Source: Dacryopinax spathularia (taxonomy: Eukaryota > Basidiomycota > Dacrymycetes > Dacrymycetales > Dacrymycetaceae). Taken from it: a stretch of 64,000 nt of DNA. This document shows positions 1 to 10,194 of the stretch, in pieces (the stretch's first letter is position 1; the number at the start of each line of letters is the position of its first letter). The stretch is from the NCBI GenBank assembly GCA_037974965.1, contig JBBPFI010000006.1, positions 186,001 to 250,000 on the forward strand, given 5' to 3'. The notes under the pieces are model-generated. The model worked only from the letters and a program-made list of their open reading frames with translations, was not told the origin of the DNA and ran no database searches. The position numbers and the translations under genes were made by a program.

Positions 1-1208
1 TGAGGGCGGTTTCGTCTGCCGTGTGTTTGTCAGTTTGTGCGGGAGAGCAAAAGGAAGAGGAAGAGGGGACGCACACATGAGACCATCAACGAAGACTTCA
101 AAGTCCTCTGCTGTTTGTACACGCGCGAACGGTTTCTGACGCTGATACATCTCCCTTTCTTCTTTCGGTCTCTTCCGTTCCGCCATCTGCAACTGCACGT
201 CCTCATCAGCCACACTTACAGGGAGATGAGTGCGAAATGCCACGCTTACCTTCTTGTACTCTAGCAACCCGCGCTGGAACACAACCTGTTTCGCCCGTAT
301 CCGCTTGTCCAGCTTGTCGTAGTACCCCTTGATCAAGCTCAGCTTCACCTCGACCTCTTCGGGCTCCTCGACCGTCACGGGCGGGTCCGGCGGGTCCGGC
401 TCGTCCTGCGGTCCATCCGCGTCCTCCTCCCCGTCCTCCGTCGGCTCCGGTTCCGGTTCTGGCTCTGGCTCGGCTTCCGGTTGCTCGTCCCCTCCGTATT
501 GGAGCACGACGCCGAAGTGCAAGTCGGCGATCCCTTCCTCGGCCTCGTGCACCAGCTCATGCTCGAATTCCAGCCGGCCGGGCATATACCCCGTTATCTC
601 GTGGTTTGCCGGTCCGGAAGTGGGCGGTTTGGGAGGCGGGGGAGGCGGAGGCGCCTCGCTCATCCGTTTGATGCGCCTCCGCTTGCGAGCGAGGAAGTCT
701 TCCCGGTTGTACGACGGGAAAGTGCGTTTGGGGACGCGTGGCCAGGTGGGCGAGTCGAGGTAGATCGTACGGTAGTGTTGCTCGATCTCGGCTTTTGACC
801 GAAGGCCGAAGAGCTTGTCGGAGACGCCTTGCCAGTCCCCGAGACCGGAAGCGAGGATGCCTTCGAGCAGCATTAGCTCTCTACGTACAACGTCCCGTCA
901 GTACATCCTATCACATATGCGCATATAGCAAGGCAAGAAGCGGCGACGCACTCATCTGCACCCCAGTCCTCGTCGTAGATCGGATATGTAGGCTGGTCGA
1001 CAACCCGATACTCATGCCACGCTTTATGCGTTCCGACCTCCCTCCCCTCCAGGAAACATCGCGGGCAGAGATCGATCTCCTCGCACCCCTTTGCGGCGCA
1101 CTTGATCCGGATGGAGTTGGTGATGTCGGCGTCGCAGGTGTCGCAGGTGTACCGGTCGTGGGTGTCTTTAGATGTGGACTGGGATTTGCGCGTGCTGGAG
1201 ACGGTCAT
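1..1208 (-). CDS. ADA2: ADA2, SAGA/ADA transcriptional adaptor (3' end cut by window)
   Basis: Transcriptional adaptor that links the Gcn5 histone acetyltransferase to the SAGA/ADA complexes in the nucleus. Exons read on the minus strand are 952-1208, 250-880, 75-186 and <1-15, all in phase. Exon 1 encodes a ZZ zinc finger (CDTCDADI, then CAAKGCEEIDLCPRC and a distal His pair). Exon 2 starts the SANT/Myb domain (ADEELMLLEGI ... DWQGVSDKLFG) followed by a Pro/Glu-rich linker, then the ADA2 signature YYDKLDKRIRAKQ. Exon 3 gives ERKRPKERREMYQR and KPFARVQTAEDFE, which identify ADA2. The C-terminal SWIRM domain would lie outside the window. The acceptor of exon 3 could be 6 nt upstream (192). It is divergent from the U2AF gene, with a 555-bp shared upstream region. 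Confidence 0.93.
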
Positions 1209-1763
1209 TCTTGCGGATAGTGTAGTGATGGGGTCGACAGTGGCTAATGCTTTGGGTGGAGCACAGCGGTGAGTGCTGACAGTGCGGGGTCAGGGACGCG
1301 TGCCGACCCTCGAGGACCGGCCAGCCAAAGGAGTCGGCTGAAGTCAATCAGCCAATCGCAGGGGGTCAAGCGACAAGCGACGTCCAGACTCCAAAGTAAA
1401 CCGATAAAGGATAATCAAAGTGAAGCCAAATCCGGAGCCGTACGTTGCCGAGAGTATTGTCGACACCGTTATGCCGTCGTTGTCAGCAGCAGCACTCCCT
1501 GCGGCGACAAGCGGGACCCTTACGATCGGTCGGTCGGTGGCTGCTCGACGCTGCTGGAACCTTTTCACGCAGCTGACAAAGCAGCACAGCCCCCACAGTA
1601 TATAAAGACCCACGCCACCCACAATTGGCGGCTTTCATCAACTTTCCGCGCACAGGCGCTTACTACCAACTACTACTGTCAGTTCTTACCAACTACTTTG
1701 TCGACCAAATACCGAATCTTTTCACTCCTTTTTCATTCTTTGGGTTGATACGTTAAACAAAAG
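1209..1763. promoter_or_regulatory. Shared divergent upstream region of ADA2 and U2AF1
   Basis: A 555-bp gap between two divergent starts. It contains a TATA-like TATATAAA at 1599-1606, about 160 bp before the U2AF start, and a GGTCGGTCGGTGG run near 1529-1541. No coding exon was recognised here. Confidence 0.55.
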
Positions 1764-2654
1764 ATGGCTTCGCATTTGGCCAATATCTTCGGGACGGAGC
1801 AGGACCGCGTGAACTGCTCGTTCTACTACAAGGTACGTCCCTCCATCACTCATTTCATGTCCGTGAGTATATGCTGACACATTGTCGTTCTGCAGATCGG
1901 CGCATGCAGACACGGCGACCGCTGTTCGCGCAAACACATCAAGCCGCCCTTCTCACAGACGATCCTGCTCAACAACGTCTACCACAACCCGGCACACGAC
2001 CCGAACTGCAAGCTTTCCGCCCAGGAGCTGCAGGACAACTTCGACCAGCTGTACGAAGACCTGTACATCGAGCTGTCGAAATTCGGCCACTTGCTCGAGC
2101 TGCACGTATGTGACAATATCGGGGATCACCTGATTGGGAACGTGTATGCGCGGTATGAGTGGGAGGCCGAGGCGCAGGCGGCGGTGGACGCGCTGAACGA
2201 TCGGTGGTACGCTGGCAGGCCGCTCTATGCGGAACTGAGCCCGGTGACGGACTTCAGGGAGGCGTGCTGCAGACAGAACGAGAATGGGGAGTGTAATAGG
2301 GGGGGTTACTGCAACTTTATGCATCTCCGGATCGCGAGCAAGGACTTGGTCAAGTCGCTCGAGGCGAGCCAGAGGCTGGAGAGGCGGTTGCAAGGGAAGG
2401 AGAACTCGACTGTCGGCGCTGGGGCCGGGTGGCAACCACCGAGCGCAGCGGCCAAGAGGGGGAGGAGCAGGAGTCCCGTTCGCGCCGAGGGAGAGGACAG
2501 GTATCGACCTGGCCCGCCGCCGGCCACGGGCGAGGATAGGTGGAGACCCGGTGCTGGGGCTGCTCATTCTGCTAGCACGGGCGAGGACAGGTGGAGACCC
2601 GGCGGAGGCGGGAACGGCGCGACGGGTGAGGATAGATGGAGACCTGGTCGCTGA
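1764..2654 (+). CDS. U2AF1: U2AF small subunit (U2AF35-type), 3' splice-site recognition
   Basis: Small subunit of the U2 auxiliary factor, which contacts the AG of 3' splice sites. Exons 1764-1832 and 1896-2654 give 275 aa. Order of parts: CCCH zinc finger 1 (NCSFYYK then [12 protein letters not shown], split by the only intron), a UHM/RRM core ([37 protein letters not shown]), CCCH zinc finger 2 ([20 protein letters not shown]), then a basic linker and a tail. The tail is unusual: instead of a long RS domain it has only RGRSRSPVR and then four copies of GEDR(W/Y)RPG separated by small-residue spacers. Length fits yeast/fungal U2AF23-35. The start is the first ATG after the leader and directly begins the conserved [14 protein letters not shown] block. 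Confidence 0.94.
2490..2651 (+). repeat. Four-copy GEDR(W/Y)RPG coding repeat in the U2AF tail
   Basis: Within the U2AF CDS the octapeptide GEDRYRPG occurs once and GEDRWRPG three times, with variable Gly/Ala/Ser/Thr spacers. The DNA copies differ at synonymous sites (for example gaggataggtgg against gaggacaggtgg), so this is not a recent DNA slippage event. Confidence 0.85.
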
Positions 2655-3878
2655 TCTCTGCGCTGGCCCAGGTGATGCATGTGTCGATCGTCGTGTTGTA
2701 ATTTTCGTGTTCCTTTCACTCCTTTTTGTTCTTAGCTTTATTTAGTTACGGGAATGCACGTTGTTGCACCAGTAAAAATATGCTCGCCTTCCCGCTCATG
2801 TCGCTGAGTCTTCGTTCGCTCTTCGAAACAGGAGTTCCGTGGGGTACTCCGTTTCGGGGAGAGGGCAAGAAGACCCGTGTCGTCGCTTAGCGTAACGTAT
2901 GTATGGATCAGAGGAACGGGGAATGTTGATGCTTCGATCGATCGACAGGCTTGATGATCGTCAGGCTCAAGGAGCCGTGCTGCTGCTTGGGTGGAGTCGG
3001 GGACGGAGTTCACGATTAACTTATCTTCCGACTGTTGCTCATCGGCATGCTGCCGTCGGTCTCAACGCTATCGCTGTAGGACCGGCATGGTAGCTAGAAA
3101 GTAAGTCCTGTTGCGCCTGCAGACCTGAGGTCGATAGATAAGTTGGGAACCAACCACGAGATATGAGTACGCAGACTACTAATCCGCTCTACGACACCCT
3201 GGTAATTGGGTCTCATCATGATCGTCTTAGGACAGTGCATACCACACTGAGAAACATAGGAGTCCAGTGTCTTGTCGCTCAGCTATGGTATGAGCCGATC
3301 GATCAAATTTCGATGATGAACTGTATGATTCACACCTGGCGAGCCTGACCAACATCTACGCGCGCTCTTCTCTTCACTCCCACAACAATCCACGTCCTCA
3401 TCCAGCCCATCTCCATTGTGACTGGAGCAAGCCTATCCCCATCACCTTCACCATCCCCTCTCACAGACAAGAACCTTTCCGGTTAGCGATGCACAAACCC
3501 CGAGCTCCGGCCCCCGAAGCCGCATCTCCGAAGCCGCATTCCCGGGCGGACATTACCCCGCCCTGAGGAAGTCAATTACCCCTTCTGGCCATCCTCCCCG
3601 CATCCTCACACCCACATCGCGCTCTTTCATCCGGGGTGGGAGCATCGGGGTCCCTATGGCGTATGTACGTGTGATGTGCTCGTGACCTCCTCTTTATGCG
3701 CTTATTGGGTAACTATTAGCGAGAAGAAGAGAAGAGAAAGGGCTCGGCATGGAGGATGGACAGCGAACGACTCGCTCGTGGCTAATAAAAGGCTCGCCTC
3801 GCTGCCCAAGCAACGTTGGTCGTTCTCATTGTTACTCGCTGAACTGTGACCTCCGTCGTGCACTGTGAAGACTGAGAG
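2655..3878. other. Intergenic region, no gene recognised
   Basis: A 1.2-kb gap between U2AF and the monooxygenase, containing the U2AF 3' UTR and the monooxygenase promoter. No convincing conserved exon was seen on either strand. Confidence 0.5.
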
Positions 3879-6209
3879 ATGGGCAAAGTATTCCCCCTCA
3901 CCAAAGAGCTCGAGAGCTTCGTCCACCACCTCGGAGAAGTCCTGGAGAGTAAAGACGTCCAGCGTTTTAGTGAGCTGTTCGTCCCCGAGGAAGGGTGGTA
4001 CAGAGAGTACGTCCCCCCTCCCTCCCTCCCTTCCTCCTCCTCCTCCTACAAGCAACGAACTATCGCTAACTTCACTTTCTGTCCTTGCGGATAGCCTGCT
4101 AGTGACGACATGGCAGTTCCACTCTGTACGCGCTGCCGACCTGCAGAAGTTCTTTGCGAACCGGACGTTCCCGACCATTCGCAATCTCAAAGCGGAGGAG
4201 GGACATGAAGTGAGGCAGATGACGTCCCGCATTGGAGGAGGAGAGGAGTTTGATGTCGTCTTTCTCACTTTCGAACTCCCCGGGATCGGTACCGGCCGGG
4301 GCGTCATGCGAGTCAAGCGCCTCCCGTCGGGCGAACAGAAGATCTACACCCTCCTCCTAGCCCTCCATGAGCTGGAGAAGCACCCTCCTCCCACCGGTCC
4401 CCGCCGCCCGCTCGGAACACAACATCACTCCACCACCCACCGCCCAAACTGGCTCTCCCAGCGGCTCAAGACCATCTCATTCGAAGGCACCGAGCCCACC
4501 GTCCTGGTCGTCGGTGCTGGCCAGGGCGGGCTCATGGTTGCTGCTAGATTGGGGATGGGAGGGGTGAGCTGTCTGGTTGTTGAGCGCCATCCGAGGGTGG
4601 GCGATAGTTGGAGGAAGAGGTATAGGAGTTTGGTGTTGCATGACCCGATTTGGGCGGATCATTTTCCGTACTTGGTACGTCCTTCTATCTGCCATCTGTC
4701 ATCCAGTGTCCTCTCGCTCCCCATCCCTGGTCGAGCATGGGATGACGGGACCCGGGACCTGGGGATGCCGAGAATGACAGGATGACGGGATACTGAACTA
4801 GTGGGATAATGTGCTGACGAGTTGTTGCAGCCCTATCCAGACAACTGGCCAATCTTCATCCCCAAAGACAAACTCGCAAACTGGTTCGAGATCTTCGTCG
4901 AAGCGATGGAGCTGAACGTCTGGACATCCAGCACAATCCTCCCCGGCACGTCCTACTCCCCCGAAACCGGGGTGTGGTCCGTCCCAGTCCAGCGCTCCGA
5001 CGGCACCGTCCGAGTCCTTCATCCAAAACATATCGTCCAGGCTACCGGAGCGTCGGGCGAGCCTAATATCCCTCGGTTTCCCGGCATGGACCAGTTCGCG
5101 GGCACGCTCGTGCATAGCTCGCAGCACGAAGGTGGCGAAGCCTGGAAAGGGAAGCAAGCCATCATAGTCGGGTGCTGCAACTCCGCCCATGACATCGCCC
5201 AAGACCTCTACGAGCACGGCGCGTCCGTCACGCTCATCCAGCGCTCCCGCACCCTCGTCCTGTCCTCCTCCCCGGGGCTCCGTACGATGCTAGAAGGGAT
5301 GTATGAGGAGGGAGGGCCGGAGTGTGAGGATGCGGATCTGATACATATCTCTACGCCTGTTCTGTTGCTTGAGAGGATGCATGTGGCGCTGGCGCCGGTG
5401 CTGTGGGAGGGGGATAGGGAGGTGTTGGAGGGGCTGGAGAGGGCGGGGTTTGGGGTGGATAGGAGTGAGGGGGGGTTGTTTATTAAGTATTATCGGAGGG
5501 GAGGGGTGCGTCCTTCCGTTCTTCTCCTTCTCGCTTCTCCTGTGCTCTTGGGCACGCAGCGGGAAAACCAGGAAGCAGGGGCTGATCATCGTCCCGCACA
5601 GGGCTACTACATCGACGTCGGCTGCTCCTCCCTCATCGCCTCAGGCAAGATCAAAATCAAACAAGGCGTCCCCGTCTCCCACTTCACCTCCTCGGGCATA
5701 GCATTCACAGACGGCACCCACCTCCCCGCAGACCTCGTCGTCCTGGCCACGGGGTACGACACGATGAACACGACGTGTGCGAAGATCTTTGGGGATGAGA
5801 TTGCCGGGCGGACGGGGGAGGTGTGGGGGGTCGATGGGGAGGGGGAGATTAAGGGGATTTGGAGGAGTTCGGGCGTGGGGGGGTTTTGGTATATGGGTGG
5901 GGTGCGTCATTTTCCCTCCTGCTCATACTCACTACGCCTCCTCTTCTTGTTGTTCTCCTCCCTCTCCTCCTCTCCTCCTCTCCTCCTCCCCTCCCTCCTC
6001 TTCCCCCCTCCTCTTCCCCCCTCCTCTTCCCTGCGTTCTTCGGTTCCTCGGTTCCTCGGTTCTCCTCTTCCTGGCTAGTCTGTGTGATGCCGACAGTGCT
6101 AACTCGTGTTCAGAACTTCCAGCTCGCTCGCTCCTACTCCCGGTTCTTAGCACTGCAGATAATGGCAACAGAAGACGGGCTAATGCCGCGAGAAGGCTGC
6201 TTCGACTAA
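3879..6209 (+). CDS. FAD/NAD(P)-dependent monooxygenase with N-terminal NTF2-like domain
   Basis: Five exons (3879-4006, 4095-4674, 4831-5505, 5602-5901, 6114-6209) give 592 aa. Residues ~1-150 look like an NTF2/SnoaL-type domain. A flavin-monooxygenase-like part follows: FAD fingerprint VVGAGQGGLMVAARLG near residues 178-193, FAGTLVHSSQH matching the FMO identifying region, a second dinucleotide fold IIVGCCNSAHDIAQDL, and the ATGYDTMN motif. The second fold is degenerate against GxGxSG because it reads G-C-C-N-S-A. Likely an oxygenase acting on a small lipophilic or amine substrate; the substrate cannot be read from sequence. It lies just upstream of, and co-oriented with, a D-amino acid oxidase. 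The start is an ATG whose exon phase agrees with all following exons. Confidence 0.88.
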
Positions 6210-6715
6210 TCTCGACTAGTTCAAGTAGACTGTCTAGAATCTAGAACCACACCCGCCATGTAGCCTTCATTAACGGATACACAATCAATCCAGCTACATA
6301 CATGTAGCCTCTTCCCCAGCCGTTCATGGGGTGGGTATCTCAATACAGCTCTAAGGATCATGACAGGAATGAGAAGCGCCCGCCACAGTTGCGGCTTATC
6401 GATTGGCCGACCTCCGCCCTCGTAGACCCTTTCGGTCGGCCAATCGGTCGGTCGGTTATCGTCCCTCCCCCCACCTCCGGTCGGCCGTCCCCTAACTACC
6501 TCCTCCTTCGTATCCCGAAATATGCCGTGCCGTCTAATGAGCACGCGCTCTGTCTCATGCAATATCCGGGCGGATGGGGGGACTGTTATGGCGAAGATAT
6601 GACTATCTTTGGGGAGAGATAGCTGCTTGCTGCTCTGCGCTCGACTCTCTCTTCTCTTACTCCTCGAGCTCGACCACGACCACATCAACGCTGAATATCG
6701 AGAAGGAGGAGCAGG
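6210..6715. promoter_or_regulatory. Upstream region of D-amino acid oxidase with inverted repeat
   Basis: A 506-bp gap between the monooxygenase and DAO. It contains a perfect 12-bp inverted repeat (gattggccgacc at 6401-6412 and its complement at 6434-6445) about 270 bp before the DAO start, followed by a GGTCGGTCGG run. No coding exon was seen. Confidence 0.5.
6401..6445. repeat. 12-bp perfect inverted repeat, 21-nt spacer
   Basis: The left arm gattggccgacc (6401-6412) is the exact reverse complement of the right arm ggtcggccaatc (6434-6445). Its place in the DAO upstream region makes an operator-like site for a dimeric regulator possible; this is inference. Confidence 0.75.
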
Positions 6716-8297
6716 ATGCCAAGCATAGCAGTCCTCGGCGCTGGTTCGTCCCCCTTCCATGCCCCCTCCCTAACCTCCCTGCTCCTCGTCCCCTCCTTCC
6801 TCACGACAGGTCTAACCAAACATGTAGGCGTAGTAGGCCTCACCACAGCCCTCAAGCTCCTTGACGCGGGTTACGACGTCACGCTTATCGCCCAGCTCTT
6901 CCCGGGGGATGCGAGGGACGTGAGGTATACGAGTAATTTTGCGGGGGCGAATCATTCTAGTATGGCTGGGGATGACCCGAAGCAATTTAGTGCGTTGATT
7001 TTCTCCTCTTTTTCATGCCTGCTCTGCTTCTCTGCTCCTGTGCTCCTGTGCTGCTCTGCTCCTGCGATCCCCCAAGCACTGGGGGGAGGGAGGAGCTGAG
7101 GGAAAGGAGACAGATTGGAGTATTAGAGTGCTAATGCTGATGCATGGGGAGCAGAACTGGACATGGACACATTCAAGGTCGTGTGGGCGATGAGCGAGCC
7201 CGGAAGCCCGACGGCGCACCTCTTCATGCGCACTCCGATAATCCACTACTACCACGAGCCGCAGGACAAGCCCGATCCATTGGAAGGTGTCATGCCCGAG
7301 GTAAGTACGCCCCCTTCCCTTCCCTTCCCTTCCCTTCCCTTCCCTTGTGGACACCGTGCTGACGCACAAGGGGCAGTACCGCAAGCTCCGCCCCGACGAG
7401 CTCCGCGTAGGCGCCACATCGGGGACATACTTCATGTCCGTGACATTCGACGTCTGGCGCTACCTCCCCTGGCTATACGCCCAGATCCTCGCTCGTGGCG
7501 GTCGGTCAGTCCGCGCCCAGGTACAGCACATCAACCAAGTTCTCGAAGGCGCGTTTTGTCCCGTTCCTGATGCGTTGGTCGTTTGCGCGGGGATAGGGGC
7601 GAGGACACTGGGAGGGGTGGAGGATGGGGATGTTTTTCCTATTAGGGGACAGACGGGGTTGGTGAGGGCGCCGTGGGTCAAGATGTGTTTGGGATCGAAG
7701 CATTTGCCGGGGGTGTCGAGTTATGTGATTCCGAGGCCGTGTGGGGATGTGCGTCTCTCCCTCTTCCTCTTCGCTCCTTCTCCTCCTGTGGCACCTGCCT
7801 GGCAGTCAACTGATTGCTTGTTGGGCGTGTGCAGGTCATCCTGGGCGGAACATGGCTCTACGACGACTGGTACCCCAAGCCCCGGCCAGAAACACACGAA
7901 CAGATCCTTCAAGGCGCACTCGCCCTCTGTCCCGAGCTCGTCCCGCCCGAAGTGCGCGCCTCCGGCCGTACTCCCACCGTGGAGGACCTGAAGCCGCTGA
8001 TTATCGAGGCTGGATGTGGCTTTCGGCCGGGGAGGAAAGGGGGTGTGAGGCTTGAGAGGGGGGAGGTGGAGGTGCCTAATGGAGGGGGGAAGAAGGTGCC
8101 TATCGTGTATAATTATGGGTGAGTGCATCTTTGCTCGTTAGAGTTGGGGAAGAAGTGTTGATTGGAATGCGGGTAGACATGGTGGGCAGGGGTATCAGAG
8201 CTCGTTTGGGAGCGCTATGGAGGCCGTGAGGTTGGTGAAGGAGGGGTTTGAGGCGGCTGTTACTGAGGGTGTGAGCGGGATTAAGGTATCAGAGTAA
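6716..8297 (+). CDS. DAO: D-amino acid oxidase (DAAO family flavoprotein)
   Basis: Oxidatively deaminates D-amino acids to 2-oxo acids, NH3 and H2O2 using FAD, normally in peroxisomes. Six exons (6716-6743, 6828-6989, 7155-7300, 7377-7748, 7835-8118, 8177-8297) give 370 aa, the usual DAAO length. The first intron splits the FAD motif, VLGAG then VVGLTTALKLLDAGYDV. Later landmarks are FPGDARDVRYTSNFAGANHS, YVIPRPCGD/VILGGTW around the substrate-binding Arg, and the family signature NYGHGGQGYQSSFGSAMEA spanning the last junction. The C-terminus ends SGIKVSE, so a canonical SKL-type peroxisomal signal is absent. Intron 3 contains a CCCTT tandem repeat. This could instead be a D-aspartate oxidase, which the same signatures would also fit. 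Confidence 0.93.
7314..7346 (+). repeat. (CCCTT)n pyrimidine microsatellite in DAO intron 3
   Basis: About seven tandem TTCCC/CCCTT units lie just after the donor GTAAGTACG and form most of the polypyrimidine content of a 76-nt intron. Confidence 0.85.
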
Positions 8298-8805
8298 ACA
8301 ACGATGTTAGAGAATCTTTATAGACGTGCATAATGTAGGAGAGGATGTACAACTAACAATGGTGAACTGGATGAATAACAACAACCAACACCTTGGTGAA
8401 GAACGCGACGCGCTCCGACGCTCGCAATGTCCGACCAACAACACAGCCACTAACGGAAGCACCGAAGACTCCCCGGAAGCAATCCCCGTCGAGCGACCGG
8501 CAATTTTGGGTGAGGAGGCCGTCCTCGTCGTCCGCACCGTCGTCAGAGCCGTCCTCAACACCCCTTTCCCGGTCAGTGTCCTTCATTCTTTGGGCGGTTG
8601 GGCAAGGTGGGAGACGGTAGTCGAGGTCGTTGGGCGTGCTGGGGCTGGAGGATGGGAGGATGGGATGGATGGATGGAGTGCGAGGTGGATGGATGCACCC
8701 TGCGGTCCTGTCGACGAGACCCTCACCTCATCTCTCACCTTGCCCGACTTTCGGCGGACTGTATGAGTGAGGAGGACACTGTGCTGACGTGCTGTGCAGG
8801 CCAAC
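8298..8805. promoter_or_regulatory. Upstream region and probable 5' UTR intron of RPS0
   Basis: A 508-bp gap. An intron 3' end (ctgacgtgctgtgcag) lies 5 nt before the RPS0 ATG, which suggests a 5' UTR intron as is common for ribosomal protein genes; the donor could not be fixed. No coding exon was seen. Confidence 0.5.
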
Positions 8806-9751
8806 ATGTCAAAATTACCAGCTGTGCTCAATGCGACGGACGATGATATCCAGATGATGCTGGCTGCCCAGGCGCACATCGGGTCCAAGAACTGCGACAA
8901 GCAGATGGAGCCATATGTGTGGAAGAGGCGTGTGGACGGTGCGTTGCCTGCTCTCCAATAAGCCTCGTAGCAGCTGGACTGATTGAGCTGGTGCAGGTGT
9001 TCACATCATCAACATCGGGAAGACGTGGGAGAAGCTCGTCCTTGCCGCTCGTGTCCTCGCGACCATCGAGAACCCGAACGATATCTGCGTTATCTCCTCC
9101 CGGCCGTACGGCCAGCGCGCCGTCTTGAAGTTCGCTGCGAACACGGGTGCGCAGGCCATCGCCGGTCGGTTCACGCCCGGGAACTTCACAAACTACATCA
9201 CCCGCTCGTTCAAGGAGCCCCGGATCATCGTCGTGACCGACCCGCGGACGGACCACCAGGCGATCCGCGAGGCGTCCTACGTCAACATCCCCGTCATCGC
9301 TTTCTGCGACACGGACGCGCCGCTCAAGTTTGTCGACATTGCCATCCCGACGAACAACAAGTCGCGCCACGCCGTCGGCCTGCTCTGGTGGATGCTCTGC
9401 CGCGAGGTCCTCCGTCTCCGCGGCACCGTCCCGCGCACGCAAGACGGCTGGAACGTCATGGTCGACATGTTCTTCTACCGCGATCCCGAGGAGGTCGAGA
9501 AGCAGCAGGCGGACGAGGCGGCCGCCAAGGCCAGCGCACTCGCCGCGGCGGGCGCATCGGAGGAAGTTGCCGCGAACCCCCTGGCAGACTGGGACGTGCA
9601 GGGCGCCGCCGCAGCAGGCGGGATCAACCCCGCTCTTGCGGCGGGCATCGCACAGGAGCCCGGGCTGGACTGGTCTGCTGAGCCGGGCCAGGCAGCCACG
9701 GACTGGGCGGCCGAGCCCGCGACGTACGACCAGCAGGGCGCGAACTGGTGA
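8806..9751 (+). CDS. RPS0: 40S ribosomal protein S0 (uS2, laminin-receptor family)
   Basis: Structural protein of the 40S subunit, needed for 20S-to-18S rRNA maturation. Exons 8806-8938 and 8997-9751 give 295 aa. The N-terminus [20 protein letters not shown] and the blocks [56 protein letters not shown] and [16 protein letters not shown] are diagnostic of eukaryotic uS2. The variable C-terminal tail (residues ~210-295) is Ala/Glu-rich and ends YDQQGANW, with a DWxxE-type acidic/Trp repeat as in other fungal S0 proteins. The start codon is 5 nt after a probable 5' UTR intron. Confidence 0.97.
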
Positions 9752-10194
9752 GCGAGCGTTTCGTGTGCCGGTGAGGGGCTGGCTGGGATGTTGTCGCGTT
9801 GTTCGTCGTTACATACTTTTCGCTTCTGCCTGAGTCTGGCGAGTGCAGGCGGGGCAATAGCACCAAAACTGTGTAAAGTCTAGGGTTAATGCTACGGGCC
9901 GCTATGACTCTATGACCACAATCTCGTGTGACAGCAGGTCGACTGTACTGTGGACCAGTACCAGAACGCTTTTGATGAGTTCGAACATCGGAACTGTGTT
10001 GAGGCACAGTCAAGACGCTGGGAAACTGAACGCGCTGAAATCGAAAGGGTATTGCATTGGTATCATAGCAAGTGGTGGTTATGAACGACAGGGGAATCAT
10101 ACAGAGGTATATAGTAGGGGTCATAAAGGTCGTCAAGATCTGTCCAAGCGCGATATCCCAATAGAGCCGAACAAGAGCTCTCCCTGCGCAGCCG
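9752..10194. other. Convergent 3' intergenic region (RPS0 / DUF6533-like gene A)
   Basis: 443 bp between two convergent stop codons. It holds the 3' UTRs, and nothing else was recognised. Confidence 0.5.

Noticed and set aside
4822-6078. Single 418-codon unspliced frame in the monooxygenase
   Set aside because: It reads through two introns with clear donors and acceptors; conserved residues are continuous only after splicing.
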